Below are positions 30,797 through 42,887 of a stretch of DNA of 64,000 nucleotides, in pieces (the first letter of the stretch is position 1; each line of letters begins with the position of its first letter). Both the position numbers and the translations under genes were made by a program. The stretch is from Massilia aurea (GTDB lineage: Bacteria > Pseudomonadota > Gammaproteobacteria > Burkholderiales > Burkholderiaceae_D): positions 310,001-374,000 of the forward strand of contig NZ_JACHBX010000003.1 of NCBI RefSeq assembly GCF_014200505.1, written 5' to 3'. The notes beneath the pieces are model-generated. The model was not told the origin of the DNA and did not search any database. It saw nothing but the letters and a program-made list of their open reading frames with translations.

Positions 30797-31723
30797 ATGG
30801 ATAAAGCGATCACCGATGCGACAGGCGAAGCAGGCAACGTATCGATGGATGCGCTGCGCGCCATTGCAATGAGCGCGGGCGACACCTGGACCGCGACCGG
30901 TCTGCCGCGGGTGGCGATGGTGCGCGCCGAAGCGTGTTCAAACCAGGTCTATGGCCCGATGCTGCACCTGGTGCTGCAAGGGTCAAAGAGCCTGTCCATC
31001 GGCGGCCAGGTCGTGCACATCGAAGCGCCCGGCTACTTCGTCGTGCCGGTGGCCTTGCCGGCGCTGGGCCAGGTCACCGCGCAATCAGGCACGGCGCCGT
31101 ATCTCGCCGTGAGTCTGGCGCTGGACCCGGCCATTATTGCCGCCATGCTGGCCGACCTGCCCGCTGCCGGCAAGGTCCCGCATGGTGCCGACGTCGGCGT
31201 GGCGCAGGCGGGCCCGGATCTGATCGATGCCTGGCTGCGCATGATGCAGCTGGTCGCGCGGCCGGACGACGTGGCGATGATGGCGCCGCTGATCGAGCGC
31301 GAGATCCTGTTTCGCGTGCTCCAGGGGCCGCATGGCGATTTGCTGCGCCAGATCGCGCAGGCCGACAGCCGCCTGTCGCAGGTGCGCCGCGCGATCGACT
31401 GGATTCGCGAACACATGGCGCAGCCGCTGCGGGTCGGCCCCCTGGCGGCGCTGGCCGGGATGAGCGTCGCGGCCTTCTATCGCCACTTCAGGGCAGTCAC
31501 CGCGATGACGCCGATCCAGTACCAGAAAAGCCTGCGCCTGTTGAAGGCGCGCCGGCTGCTGCTGTTCGAGCCGTTCGACGCGGCGTCGGTGGCATTCACG
31601 GTCGGCTACGAAAGTGCGTCGCAGTTCAGCCGCGAATACGCGCGCATGTTCGGCCTGCCGCCGATGCGCGACGTGGCCCGCTTCAGGACACCGGCGCAGA
31701 GCGCGCCGGCAGGCAGCGCCTAG
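30797..31723 (+). CDS. AraC-family transcriptional regulator (AraC_N type)
   Basis: A 308-residue regulator. The N-terminal AraC_N domain shows LHLVLQGSKSLSIGGQ and YFVVPVALPALGQV. A C-terminal double HTH follows (about 195-295) with LAALAGMSVAAFYRHFRAVTAMTPIQYQKSLRL and VAFTVGYESASQFSREYARMFG. This type (YqhC-like) usually activates a divergent reductase gene, here the SDR. The frame extends far upstream, but ATG 30797 starts the domain-length protein. Its stop overlaps that of gntK by 3 bp (CTAG, tail to tail). Confidence 0.88.
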   Translation: MDKAITDATGEAGNVSMDALRAIAMSAGDTWTATGLPRVAMVRAEACSNQVYGPMLHLVLQGSKSLSIGGQVVHIEAPGYFVVPVALPALGQVTAQSGTAPYLAVSLALDPAIIAAMLADLPAAGKVPHGADVGVAQAGPDLIDAWLRMMQLVARPDDVAMMAPLIEREILFRVLQGPHGDLLRQIAQADSRLSQVRRAIDWIREHMAQPLRVGPLAALAGMSVAAFYRHFRAVTAMTPIQYQKSLRLLKARRLLLFEPFDAASVAFTVGYESASQFSREYARMFGLPPMRDVARFRTPAQSAPAGSA

Positions 31724-32232
31724 GCGCGGGCGAGAATCTGCGCCACCAGCTGCGCTGGCGTATCGCGGATGTCGAGCGTAATGCCCGCTTCGTCCGGCTG
31801 CAGCGGTTCGAGCGTTGCCAGCTGGCTGTCGAGCAGCGATGGCGGCATATAGTGGCCAGGGCGATTGCTGACGCGCTCGGCCAGCAGGCTGCGCTCGCCG
31901 GCCAGGTGCACGAAGCGCACGTCGCCGCCGGCGCCCCGCAGCAGGTCACGGTAGCTGCGCTTGAGCGACGAGCATGACAGCACCGCCCCACCCTCGCGCC
32001 GCGCCAGCAGGTCGCGCAGCGTCACGAGCCAGTCGTGACGGTCGTCGTCGGTCAGCGGCGTACCGGCCGACATCCGGGCGATGTTCACGTCGGAGTGGTA
32101 CGCATCGCCTTCGATGAATTCCACGCCGAGCTGGTTGCCCAGGCGCGCGCCGATCTGGCTCTTGCCGCAGCCGCTCACGCCCATGATGACCCAGGCCGTT
32201 CCCTTGTTATCGCTCATTGGTTCTGTCGTCAT
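31720..32232 (-). CDS. gntK: Gluconokinase
   Basis: Phosphorylates D-gluconate to 6-phosphogluconate with ATP, feeding the pentose phosphate or Entner-Doudoroff pathway. The 170 residues include Walker A GVSGCGKSQIG (about 18-28), EGDAYHSDVNIARMSAGTPLTDDDR and CSSLKRSYRDLLR, all diagnostic of the GntK family. ATG 32232 has GAGG 4 bp upstream and is preferred over Met at 32217. The GntR-like operator (32240-32253) lies directly upstream, so expression is probably gluconate-induced. It could use gluconate released by the phosphorylase at 25499. Confidence 0.94.
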   Translation of the reverse strand: MTTEPMSDNKGTAWVIMGVSGCGKSQIGARLGNQLGVEFIEGDAYHSDVNIARMSAGTPLTDDDRHDWLVTLRDLLARREGGAVLSCSSLKRSYRDLLRGAGGDVRFVHLAGERSLLAERVSNRPGHYMPPSLLDSQLATLEPLQPDEAGITLDIRDTPAQLVAQILARA

Positions 32233-32239
32233 TGCCTCA

Positions 32240-32253
32240 TGTTACCGCTAACA
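32240..32253 (-). promoter_or_regulatory. GntR-type operator immediately upstream of gntK
   Basis: On the minus strand TGTTAGCGGTAACA: perfect 5-bp arms TGTTA/TAACA around four central bases including CG, as in E. coli GntR sites. It ends 7 bp before the gntK ATG, next to the ribosome-binding site, so a bound repressor would block transcription and the start region. Remaining bases of the gap to cynS (32254-32481) show no other clear element. Confidence 0.7.
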
Positions 32254-32481
32254 AACATACCGCGATTGTGCGCTCGCGGCCTGGAAATGTAAACCCGCTG
32301 GCCGTGCACCCATTTTGGGCGGTCGCGCCTACGCAGTGCGTAGTTCGCGGGCGTCGTGCTGCCGTCCTGCTGGCCTGGCGGCATGGTCCATCGGCTTCGC
32401 CGTCGACTTCGTGCATGGCACGCGCCTTGCTGAGGTAAAGCGTGACCACGTAGATTCCCACCACTTTCTGGAGCAGCCAAC

Positions 32482-32931
32482 ATGATTTCATGCCGTGAAG
32501 ATGTCACCAAACTGATCGTATCCGCGAAAGTCCGCAAGGGCATCAAGTGGCGCGACGTGACCGAGGCCACGGGCCTGTCGAAGGAATGGACCACGGCCGC
32601 CTGCCTGGGCCAGATGACGCTGACCAAGCCGCAGGCCGAAGCGATCGGCAAGCTGTTCGAGCTGTCCGACGAAGCGATCGCCTGGCTGCAGATCGTGCCC
32701 TACAAAGGCTCGCTGCCGACGGCCGTGCCGACCGATCCGCTGATCTACCGCTGGTATGAACTGGTCAGCGTGTACGGCACCACGATCAAGGAACTGATCC
32801 ACGAAGAATTCGGCGATGGCATCATGAGCGCGATCGATTTTTCGATGGACATCCAGCGCACCGAAGACCCGAAAGGCGACCGCGTGAACGTGGTTTTGTC
32901 GGGCAAATTCCTGCCCTATAAAACTTACTGA
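32482..32931 (+). CDS. cynS: Cyanate hydratase (cyanase)
   Basis: Decomposes cyanate with bicarbonate to ammonia and carbon dioxide; decameric cytoplasmic enzyme. The 149 residues match the cyanase length, with the catalytic triad recognisable as Arg90 and Glu93 in YRWYELVS and Ser116 in GIMSAIDF, equivalent to R96, E99 and S122 in E. coli. The N-terminal region has the HTH-like fold of the family. GGAG is 8 bp before the ATG. No cynT carbonic anhydrase or cynR regulator is adjacent, so it stands alone between gntK and the LacI-type regulator. Confidence 0.96.
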   Translation: MISCREDVTKLIVSAKVRKGIKWRDVTEATGLSKEWTTAACLGQMTLTKPQAEAIGKLFELSDEAIAWLQIVPYKGSLPTAVPTDPLIYRWYELVSVYGTTIKELIHEEFGDGIMSAIDFSMDIQRTEDPKGDRVNVVLSGKFLPYKTY

Positions 32932-32937
32932 TCCCGC

Positions 32938-33972
32938 TTACGCGCTCTCGCGGTCGCGCAGCGTGAAGCCAAGGTCGATGCGCCGCTCGGCCGGCTCTTC
33001 GCCCTTGATCACCTGCAGCAGGAGGCCCGCGGCTTCGAAGCCGATCTGGTAGCGCGGCGTGTCGACCGTCGTCAGTGACGGCATCATCCAGGCCGACGCG
33101 GGCAAGTCGTTGAAGCCGCATACCGCGATGTCCTGCGGGATGCGGATGCCTTGCCGCTGGCAGTGGAATACGGCGCCGTGGGCCAGGTCGTCGTTGCAGC
33201 AAAAGACGGCGTCGCAGTCGGGCCGCAGCGCCATCAGCTGCGCCATCAGGCCGGCGCCCAGCGCGATCGTCGAGCGTTCCGGCACCATCAACTCCAGGCC
33301 AGGATCGGCCAGGCCCGCCGCCGCCATCGCGGCGCGGTAGCCGTCGGCGCGGCGCAGCGTGCGCTCATCGAGCTGCGCGCCGATGAAGCCGATGCGTGTG
33401 TAGCCCTTGGCGATCAGGTGGCGCGTCATGGCCATGCCGGCCTCGTACTGCGAAAAGCCGACCGACAGCACGGCCGGGTCATCGGACAGGTCCATCATGG
33501 CCACCGCCGGCACCTTCGATGCCGCCAGCATCTTGGCCACGGCGGGGCTGCGCACCTGGCTCGAGAACAGGATGCCGTCGGGGTTCGACTGCAGATAGGT
33601 GCGCAGCAGCTTTTCTTCTTCGAGCTGCGAATAATAGGTATTGCCGATCAGGAGCTGGTACTGGCCGGGCGCGACGGCGTCGTGGATGCCTTCGAGGACG
33701 GCAGTGAACACGGCGTTCGACAGCGACGGCACCAGCACCACGATCACGTGCGACTGCGACGAGGCCAGCGCCCGCGCGGCGCGATTGGGCACGTAACCCA
33801 GCTCGGCCACGGCTTGCTCGACCTTGCTGCGCGTGGCGTCGGACACCAGCTTCGGCTGGCTCAGTGCGCGCGAGGCGGTCATGATCGACACCCCTGCCAT
33901 GCCCGCGACCTGCTCGAGCGTCGCACGCCCCGTCCCCCTGCCCCGGCTTCGGCTTCGGCTTGTCTTGTCCAT
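32938..33972 (-). CDS. LacI-family regulator, GntR (gluconate repressor)-like
   Basis: A 344-residue repressor. An Arg/Ser-rich leader is followed by the LacI HTH (about 17-60: TLEQVAGMAGVSIMTASRAL) with hinge helix YVPNRAARALASSQ, and a periplasmic-binding-protein-like effector domain (about 65-335). The hinge and following VVLVPSLSNAVFTAVLEGIHD resemble E. coli GntR more than LacI or PurR. The predicted targets are the two TGTTA-N4-TAACA-like sites before gntK and the symporter gene. ATG 33972 is chosen over the upstream ATG because the upstream 13 residues are not family-like. It is convergent with cynS (6-bp gap). Confidence 0.82.
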   Translation of the reverse strand: MDKTSRSRSRGRGTGRATLEQVAGMAGVSIMTASRALSQPKLVSDATRSKVEQAVAELGYVPNRAARALASSQSHVIVVLVPSLSNAVFTAVLEGIHDAVAPGQYQLLIGNTYYSQLEEEKLLRTYLQSNPDGILFSSQVRSPAVAKMLAASKVPAVAMMDLSDDPAVLSVGFSQYEAGMAMTRHLIAKGYTRIGFIGAQLDERTLRRADGYRAAMAAAGLADPGLELMVPERSTIALGAGLMAQLMALRPDCDAVFCCNDDLAHGAVFHCQRQGIRIPQDIAVCGFNDLPASAWMMPSLTTVDTPRYQIGFEAAGLLLQVIKGEEPAERRIDLGFTLRDRESA

Positions 33973-34062
33973 GCTGTTCCCGTGATATTTACGCAATGAC
34001 CATTCTATCAATGCGGCGGCCTGCCGCTACAGGAAAGTTGGGGGCCAGAGGAAAAGCCGGGG

Positions 34063-37254
<3,192 letters not shown>

Positions 37255-37280
37255 GCCGGGCTCATGTCAAATGACAAATA

Positions 37281-37296
37281 CTGTATAAAAACACAG
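37281..37296 (-). promoter_or_regulatory. LexA (SOS) box of dnaE2
   Basis: CTGTATAAAAACACAG matches CTGT-N8-ACAG exactly, inside the longer palindrome TACTGT...ACAGTA, 27 bp upstream of the dnaE2 start. It shares its arms and the ATAAA core with the box before imuA at 56008-56023. Confidence 0.9.
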
Positions 37297-37462
37297 TATA
37301 GCCGACCTTTTTGACAACAAGCGCGTTATTTACCGAAGGAAATTAATTATGCAAGCGACTTGATAATACAAAGTTATACAATCAGAACGTTGTGTTAATG
37401 CCACATTGCAACGGTAATCGAAGGATCCATTGATAGTATCCGAACATCCTTCGGAGAAACCA

Positions 37463-39868
37463 GTGCTCAAACTCAAAATCATGCCCCGTTCCGTGTTGGC
37501 CAGTCTGTATGGCAGCACCATTCTTGCTTCCCTTGCCCTCGTCCCTGGCGCCGTCCAGGCGCAGACCGTACCCGCCATCACCACTGACGCCGTCGTGCCA
37601 AGCGTGAGCGTCGTCGGCTCGCGCCGCGTCGGCGCTGCCTCCAGCACCGATACCCCGGTGGCGATCGACTTCATCCCGATGACGAAAGCGGCCGAACAAA
37701 GCGGCCAGTTCGACCTCGCGCAGGTACTGAGCAACCTGTCGCCGTCGTTCAACTCGACGCGCCAGACCGGCGCCGACGGCGCCGACCTGATCGACTCGGC
37801 CGCCCTGCGCGGCCTGGGTTCGGACCAGACCCTGGTGCTCGTCAACGGCAAGCGCCGCCACACGGTCGCGCTGGTGAACCTGTTCGGCGCGCGCAACCGC
37901 GGCAACACCGGCACCGACATGAACGGCATCCCCGTGATGGCGATCCGCGAAGTGCAGGTGCTGCGCGATGGCGCCGCCGCCCAATACGGCTCGGACGCGA
38001 TTGCCGGCGTGATCAACATCGACCTGAAGAAAAGCCTGGGTTGCGAATCGGTGGCCGGCTACGGCCAGTACACCGAAGGCGATGGCGAGAACTGGCAAGC
38101 GTCGGCCTACTGCGGCGTGGCCCTCGGTGGCGGCGTGCTGGGCATCACCGGCGAATACTCGGACCGTGGCCGCTCGAACCGTTCGGAGCCCGGCAACCCG
38201 CGCATCATCGGCGACACCAAAGCCGACAACCAGACCATTTACCTGAACGGCGAATTCCCGGCCGGCGCGGGCGGCAAGTTCTACTTCACCGCCGGCGTGC
38301 AGCAGCGCGACGCGTCGTCGGCCGCCTTCGGCCGCGAAGGCCTGGGCTCAGAAGATATCCCGTCGCGCAATTCGGCCGCGATGTACCCGGACGGCTTCGT
38401 CCCGTTCATCAACGGCAAAGTCGATGACCGCTGGGGCACCGTCGGCTACCGCTGGACGGCCGGAGAATGGAATGCCGACCTGTCGCAGACCTACGGCTAC
38501 AACCGCCTGAAGTACAACATCGCCAATACGCTCAACGCCTCGATCGCCAACCTCGATCTGCTTGGCGGCGGCCAGGGCCGCAGCGCCGACCGCTTCTACG
38601 CAGGCGCGTTCTCGTTCCGCCAGGCGACCACCAATGCCGACATCAGCCGCTTCTACAGCGACGTATTCAAGGGCATGAACGTTGCCTTCGGTCTGGAGCA
38701 CCGCCGCGAGAACTACCAGATCTTCGCCGGCGAAGCCGGTTCGTACATCGACGCCGACGGCGTGGGCATCGGCGGCAATGCTGGCAGCCAGGGCTTCCCG
38801 GGCTTCCAGCCGGGCGACGAAACCGACACCGACCGTCACAGCAACGCGGCTTACGTCGACATCGAAACGGATCTCACCGACCGCCTCAAGATCCAGACCG
38901 CGCTGCGCTACGAGCGCTACTCGGACTTCGGCTCGACCACCACCGGCAAGCTCGCCGCCGCCTACCGCCTGGCACCGGACCTGCTGCTGCGCGGCTCGGC
39001 CAGCACTGGCTTCCGCGCCCCATCGCTGCAGCAGGCCTACTTCTCGTCGACCTTCACCGACTTCGTCAGCGGCCAGCCGCTGGACGTCGTGCTGGCGCCG
39101 AATGGTGGCCCGGTGGCCGCTGCCGCCGGCATCCCGCAACTGAAGGATGAAGAATCGAAGAGCTACACGCTGGGCCTGACCTGGTCGCCAACGCAGGCAC
39201 TGTCGGTCACGGCCGACCTGTACCGCATCGACATCGATGACCGCATCGTGCTGTCGGGCCGCTTTGACGCCGACAACTACCCGGCGCTGGGCGCGACGCT
39301 GCAGCAGCTGGGCGTGGGCCAGGCGCAGTTCTTCGTCAACTCGGTCGACACCAAGACGCAGGGCCTGGACCTGACGGTCTCGCACCGCGCCAACGTGGCC
39401 GCGGGCCGCCTGACGACGTTCCTGGCCGCCAACTTCAGCAAGACCGAAGTGCAGCGCGTGAAAGCGCCAGCCGCACTGGCAGGCTTCGAAGACGTGCTGC
39501 TGTCCGAGCGCGAGCGCCTGTTCATTGAAGAAGGTGCGCCGCGCCGCAAGGCCACGCTGGGCTTCGACTACGTCCAGGGCAAGCTGGAAACGGCGCTGCG
39601 CGTGATCCACTTCGGTCCGCAGACGCTGGGCACGTTCTCGGGTCCACCGGTGCCGAACCAGAAGTACGAAGCCAAGACGTCGGCCGACTTGGCCTTCACG
39701 TGGGCCTTCACCGAGAAGACCCGCCTGACGGTCGGCGGCACCAACATCTTCGACGTCAAGCCAACCGTGCAGGATGCGAACGAGACCGACAACGGCTTCA
39801 AGTACGAGAGCGTGCAGTTCGGCCTGAATGGCGCGGCGCTGTTCGCGCGCCTGGCGCACCGCTTCTGA
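37463..39868 (+). CDS. TonB-dependent outer-membrane receptor
   Basis: An 801-residue outer-membrane active transporter: signal peptide (SVLASLYGSTILASLALVPGAVQAQ), plug domain (about 60-190, LRGLGSDQTLVLVNGKRR and VQVLRDGAAAQYGSDAIAGVINI), and 22-strand barrel ending in the canonical C-terminal phenylalanine (LFARLAHRF). A disulfide-type cysteine pair lies at LGCES and AYCGV. GTG 37463 has GGAG 5-8 bp upstream; the TTG at 37430 opens the frame but has no ribosome site. The substrate is unknown; the nearby GH43 and GH16 genes make an oligosaccharide possible, but siderophore use is not excluded. Confidence 0.9.
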   Translation: MLKLKIMPRSVLASLYGSTILASLALVPGAVQAQTVPAITTDAVVPSVSVVGSRRVGAASSTDTPVAIDFIPMTKAAEQSGQFDLAQVLSNLSPSFNSTRQTGADGADLIDSAALRGLGSDQTLVLVNGKRRHTVALVNLFGARNRGNTGTDMNGIPVMAIREVQVLRDGAAAQYGSDAIAGVINIDLKKSLGCESVAGYGQYTEGDGENWQASAYCGVALGGGVLGITGEYSDRGRSNRSEPGNPRIIGDTKADNQTIYLNGEFPAGAGGKFYFTAGVQQRDASSAAFGREGLGSEDIPSRNSAAMYPDGFVPFINGKVDDRWGTVGYRWTAGEWNADLSQTYGYNRLKYNIANTLNASIANLDLLGGGQGRSADRFYAGAFSFRQATTNADISRFYSDVFKGMNVAFGLEHRRENYQIFAGEAGSYIDADGVGIGGNAGSQGFPGFQPGDETDTDRHSNAAYVDIETDLTDRLKIQTALRYERYSDFGSTTTGKLAAAYRLAPDLLLRGSASTGFRAPSLQQAYFSSTFTDFVSGQPLDVVLAPNGGPVAAAAGIPQLKDEESKSYTLGLTWSPTQALSVTADLYRIDIDDRIVLSGRFDADNYPALGATLQQLGVGQAQFFVNSVDTKTQGLDLTVSHRANVAAGRLTTFLAANFSKTEVQRVKAPAALAGFEDVLLSERERLFIEEGAPRRKATLGFDYVQGKLETALRVIHFGPQTLGTFSGPPVPNQKYEAKTSADLAFTWAFTEKTRLTVGGTNIFDVKPTVQDANETDNGFKYESVQFGLNGAALFARLAHRF

Positions 39869-39891
39869 TCTGATTTGATCGCGCGGTGAAA

Positions 39892-39927
39892 CAACGGCCT
39901 GCAAGCGATTGCAGGCCGTTGTCGTTT
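39892..39927. terminator. Bidirectional terminator between the TonB receptor and PEP-CTERM genes
   Basis: CAACGGCCTGCAA (39892-39904) pairs with TTGCAGGCCGTTG (39909-39921) over 13 bp with a 4-nt loop, followed by TCGTTT. The stop of the convergent gene (39926) abuts it. Confidence 0.8.
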
Positions 39928-40510
39928 ACACCCGCTGCAGCGGCCTGCGCCTGCGCGCCGCCAGCCACCCCGCAGCAGCAATCCCGCATAGCGCCAGCGT
40001 CCCCGGCTCCGGTACCGTGTTCGGCGCCGTAGCGGATGCCGTGAAGGCGTCCATGGCCCACTGCGTGCCGCTGCTGTTGTAGATCGTGAGCGTGTCGATG
40101 CCGCGCCAACCGAGTTCGATCCACTGCGGCGCGAACGTGTCGATCCCGTACGACACGTCGGTCGCGAACAGCAGCTGGCCGGCACGGCTGCCCTCGAACG
40201 AAAGTTCCTGTTCATACCAGGCCGACGTGAAGAACGCGCCGATGAAGTCGAAGCCGGCCGCATTCGAGATCGTGACGGTGCCGCCCCCGTGGTTGAAGGC
40301 GACGTTGGCCGCCGAGACGACGCCGTTGGCAAAGCCGCTGTCGGGATAGGCATCGGCGCCGATGACGCCGGCGCCGGTCCAGTTGAAGCCCGCATAGCCG
40401 TCGGCGATGACCGCGGTCTCGCTGCTGGCCAGGTCGTCAAAACCAATGACGTCGGCGTGCGCACTCACGCAGCATGCCGCCAGCAGGAACGAAAGGATAG
40501 TGTGTTTCAT
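39926..40510 (-). CDS. PEP-CTERM sorted secreted protein
   Basis: A 194-residue secreted protein: signal peptide (KHTILSFLLAACCVSAHA), a beta-rich body containing FDDLASSETAV and AGFDFIGAFFTSAW, and a C-terminal PEP-CTERM tripartite signal: VPEPGTL, the membrane segment ALCGIAAAGWLA and the ARRRR cluster. Such proteins are cleaved and anchored by exosortase EpsH-type systems in biofilm-forming, EPS-producing species. An exosortase must be encoded elsewhere. The body is similar in style to carbohydrate-binding jelly rolls, but no specific family can be named. Confidence 0.88.
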   Translation of the reverse strand: MKHTILSFLLAACCVSAHADVIGFDDLASSETAVIADGYAGFNWTGAGVIGADAYPDSGFANGVVSAANVAFNHGGGTVTISNAAGFDFIGAFFTSAWYEQELSFEGSRAGQLLFATDVSYGIDTFAPQWIELGWRGIDTLTIYNSSGTQWAMDAFTASATAPNTVPEPGTLALCGIAAAGWLAARRRRPLQRV

Positions 40511-40541
40511 AGGGTGCTCCTTGACATGAAAACGTGGCGGG

Positions 40542-42887
40542 TTACTGGCGCACGAGCGCCGCGATGTCGGCGTCGCTCAGCGCCGAGCCGTAGATGCGCA
40601 GATCGTCCATCGCGCCCCGGTATGGCGCGTCCCACCAGTTCACGCCCAGCGCAAACACGCCGCTGGTGCCGGTAAACACGTTGGGGAAGCCCGCGCCGCT
40701 AAATCGCTTGCTGCCGTCGACATACACGTTGACCGCGCCATTGCGCACGGTGAAGGCCACGTGCGACCAGCGGCCGACAGGGATCGTCATGCCAAGACCG
40801 GCGTCGTACCAGGCCGTACCCGACCACAGCATCGATGCGCCGCCCACGCCCCCATGGCCCATCGGCAGCAGGCTGACCCAGGATTCGGTCGTGCGCGCGC
40901 CAAAGAAGGTCGTGGAAAACGCCGTCAGTGCCGCCGGCTTGAGCCACAGCGCGACGCTGTAGTTCTGGCTCGCGATGAGGCCATTGGGCAGCCGCACGCC
41001 GCTCTCGCCGTTGAAGACGGCCGCCCTGCCCTTCACACCGGCCTCGAAGGCGATGCTGCCGCCTGGCGCGTCGATCCGGTTGCCGGTCACGCTGCCGGCG
41101 CCGAAGATGCCGTTCGCGTCGGCCAGGTTGCCATCGAAGGTGTAGTGGGCCAGCAGGCCGCCGGCCTTGCGCACGGTGACGACGAAGCTTTTGGTGACCA
41201 CCGTATTGCCCTTGGCGATGCGCGCCGTGAGCGTGACATTGACGTCCCCGCTGGCCGGACTGGTGACCACCCCGGTGTTGCTGATGATGGCCGGATTGGA
41301 CGACGTCCAGGTAATCACCGCGCCGCGCGTGCCGCGCGTGGGCAGCGCAAGATTGGCCGTGACGGCGCTCGTGTTGCCCAGGCTGAGTTCTGCGGCAACG
41401 GCATTGACCACCTGCGCCTCGGTGCGTGGCGGCAGCCGGCTGCCGAAGAGTGAAACGCCCTCGCGCGAGACCGCCGAGAAGGTCATCGCAGGGCTCTTGG
41501 CCGTTTCGTCCCAGCCGCTGATGAAGACGCCCTTGTACGGCGAGGCGCCGGGCAGGCGGATCTCGATCCCGTTGCTGCCGGTGAGCAGCCAACTGCCGCC
41601 CACGGCGCCCGTGATCGTGCCGTCGGCGTTGAGTGCGATGGACTGCGACTTCTTGATGGCGGCCGAGATGTCCTTGCCATGGTTGACCAGCATGTAGTCG
41701 CCCTGCACGAATTCGCGCCGCACGGCGCCCAGCGTCTCGCCCGTGTAGCGGCGCGGCGCGACGACCGGCCAGCCGTCCGCATTCATGAACAGTTGGTGCG
41801 TGCGAATTTCATGCTGCTCGCCGCGCTCGGGGAAACGCGCATGGAAGATCAGGAAGTGCTTGCCGCTGGCCGGATCGACATACGCCGAGTTGTGGCCGGG
41901 CGAAACATAACCGGTGCCGATGCCGGTGCCGGCGTCACCCAGGCTTCGCTCGAACAGGAAGCTGCCCATCAGCTTGACGCCGTAGGGCGCGATCGATGCG
42001 TCGTCGAACAGCGGCTTGGTGGGATCGGATCGGACAGCCGCCATGTCGTTGCCCTGCGCGTCGACGTACGGCCCGTCCGGATTGAGCGAGCGCGCGACAC
42101 GCATATTGTAGCCACCGGTCGAATCCAGCCCGCCGAAGGACGTGAACAGGTAGTAGTGCGACGTGACTGGGCTGTACATCACGTAAGCGCCTTCGATGCG
42201 TGCGTGGTTGCCGCCCATCAGGCGCTTGCCGTAGCCCTGCCCCGGCAATGGCATGCCGGTCGAGGGATTGAGCGCCAGGATGAAAATCCCGCCCGAATAC
42301 GAGCCGTACACCATCCACAGTTTGCCGGCGCGATCCGAAAAGACGTGCGGATCGACGGCATTCGGATGTTTCAGTGCGTCGTAGATCGTGCCGTCATGGC
42401 TGGGCTGGCCCCACATGCCCGATTTTAAAATGATGCCCTTGTCGACATAAGGACCTTCGATATTATTCGCTACCGCAATGCCCAATGCGGAACGTGGCGA
42501 ATCGCCCTTGCAGGCGTTGTAATACATATAGAATTTTCCATCCGGCATACGCTTGACATCGGCCGCCCACAGTGTGGACGACTGCGCCCAGCTGAATGTT
42601 TCAGCCAGCTCGGTGAATACATTCGATGCGCCATTGAGAAATAATGGATTGCTTGCGGTGACACCGTCGCTGACCTGCTGCCATTTCATCAAATCACGCG
42701 ATTTGGCAGCCGCCAGGTGCGAGCCGAACACATAAAACATGTCGTCCACCTTGATGACCGATGGGTCGTGCACGGCTGCATTCTGGAAAACGACCGGGGT
42801 GGGCGCGGCCTGGGCGGCGGCGAATGAAGGAAGCATGGCCGATGACAATACGGCCCATGTTCCAAATGAGGAAAGGGTGTGATGCAC
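40542..42887 (-). CDS. Secreted GH43 (arabinanase-like) protein with LamG module
   Basis: A 781-residue secreted protein. Signal peptide (about 1-25), then a five-bladed beta-propeller GH43 domain (about 30-380). Catalytic candidates: base Asp in AAVHDPSVIKV, pKa-tuning Asp in HPNAVDPHVF, acid Glu in HARIEGAYVMYSP. This is followed by an atrophied Ig-like bacterial module (about 475-570, VITWTSSNPAIISNTGVVT) and a C-terminal LamG/concanavalin-like domain (about 585-780, HYTFDGNLADANG). The domain set suggests endo-1,5-arabinanase activity. GTG 42887 has GGAG at 6 bp; the frame is open to 42920 without a ribosome site. Confidence 0.87.
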   Translation of the reverse strand: MHHTLSSFGTWAVLSSAMLPSFAAAQAAPTPVVFQNAAVHDPSVIKVDDMFYVFGSHLAAAKSRDLMKWQQVSDGVTASNPLFLNGASNVFTELAETFSWAQSSTLWAADVKRMPDGKFYMYYNACKGDSPRSALGIAVANNIEGPYVDKGIILKSGMWGQPSHDGTIYDALKHPNAVDPHVFSDRAGKLWMVYGSYSGGIFILALNPSTGMPLPGQGYGKRLMGGNHARIEGAYVMYSPVTSHYYLFTSFGGLDSTGGYNMRVARSLNPDGPYVDAQGNDMAAVRSDPTKPLFDDASIAPYGVKLMGSFLFERSLGDAGTGIGTGYVSPGHNSAYVDPASGKHFLIFHARFPERGEQHEIRTHQLFMNADGWPVVAPRRYTGETLGAVRREFVQGDYMLVNHGKDISAAIKKSQSIALNADGTITGAVGGSWLLTGSNGIEIRLPGASPYKGVFISGWDETAKSPAMTFSAVSREGVSLFGSRLPPRTEAQVVNAVAAELSLGNTSAVTANLALPTRGTRGAVITWTSSNPAIISNTGVVTSPASGDVNVTLTARIAKGNTVVTKSFVVTVRKAGGLLAHYTFDGNLADANGIFGAGSVTGNRIDAPGGSIAFEAGVKGRAAVFNGESGVRLPNGLIASQNYSVALWLKPAALTAFSTTFFGARTTESWVSLLPMGHGGVGGASMLWSGTAWYDAGLGMTIPVGRWSHVAFTVRNGAVNVYVDGSKRFSGAGFPNVFTGTSGVFALGVNWWDAPYRGAMDDLRIYGSALSDADIAALVRQ

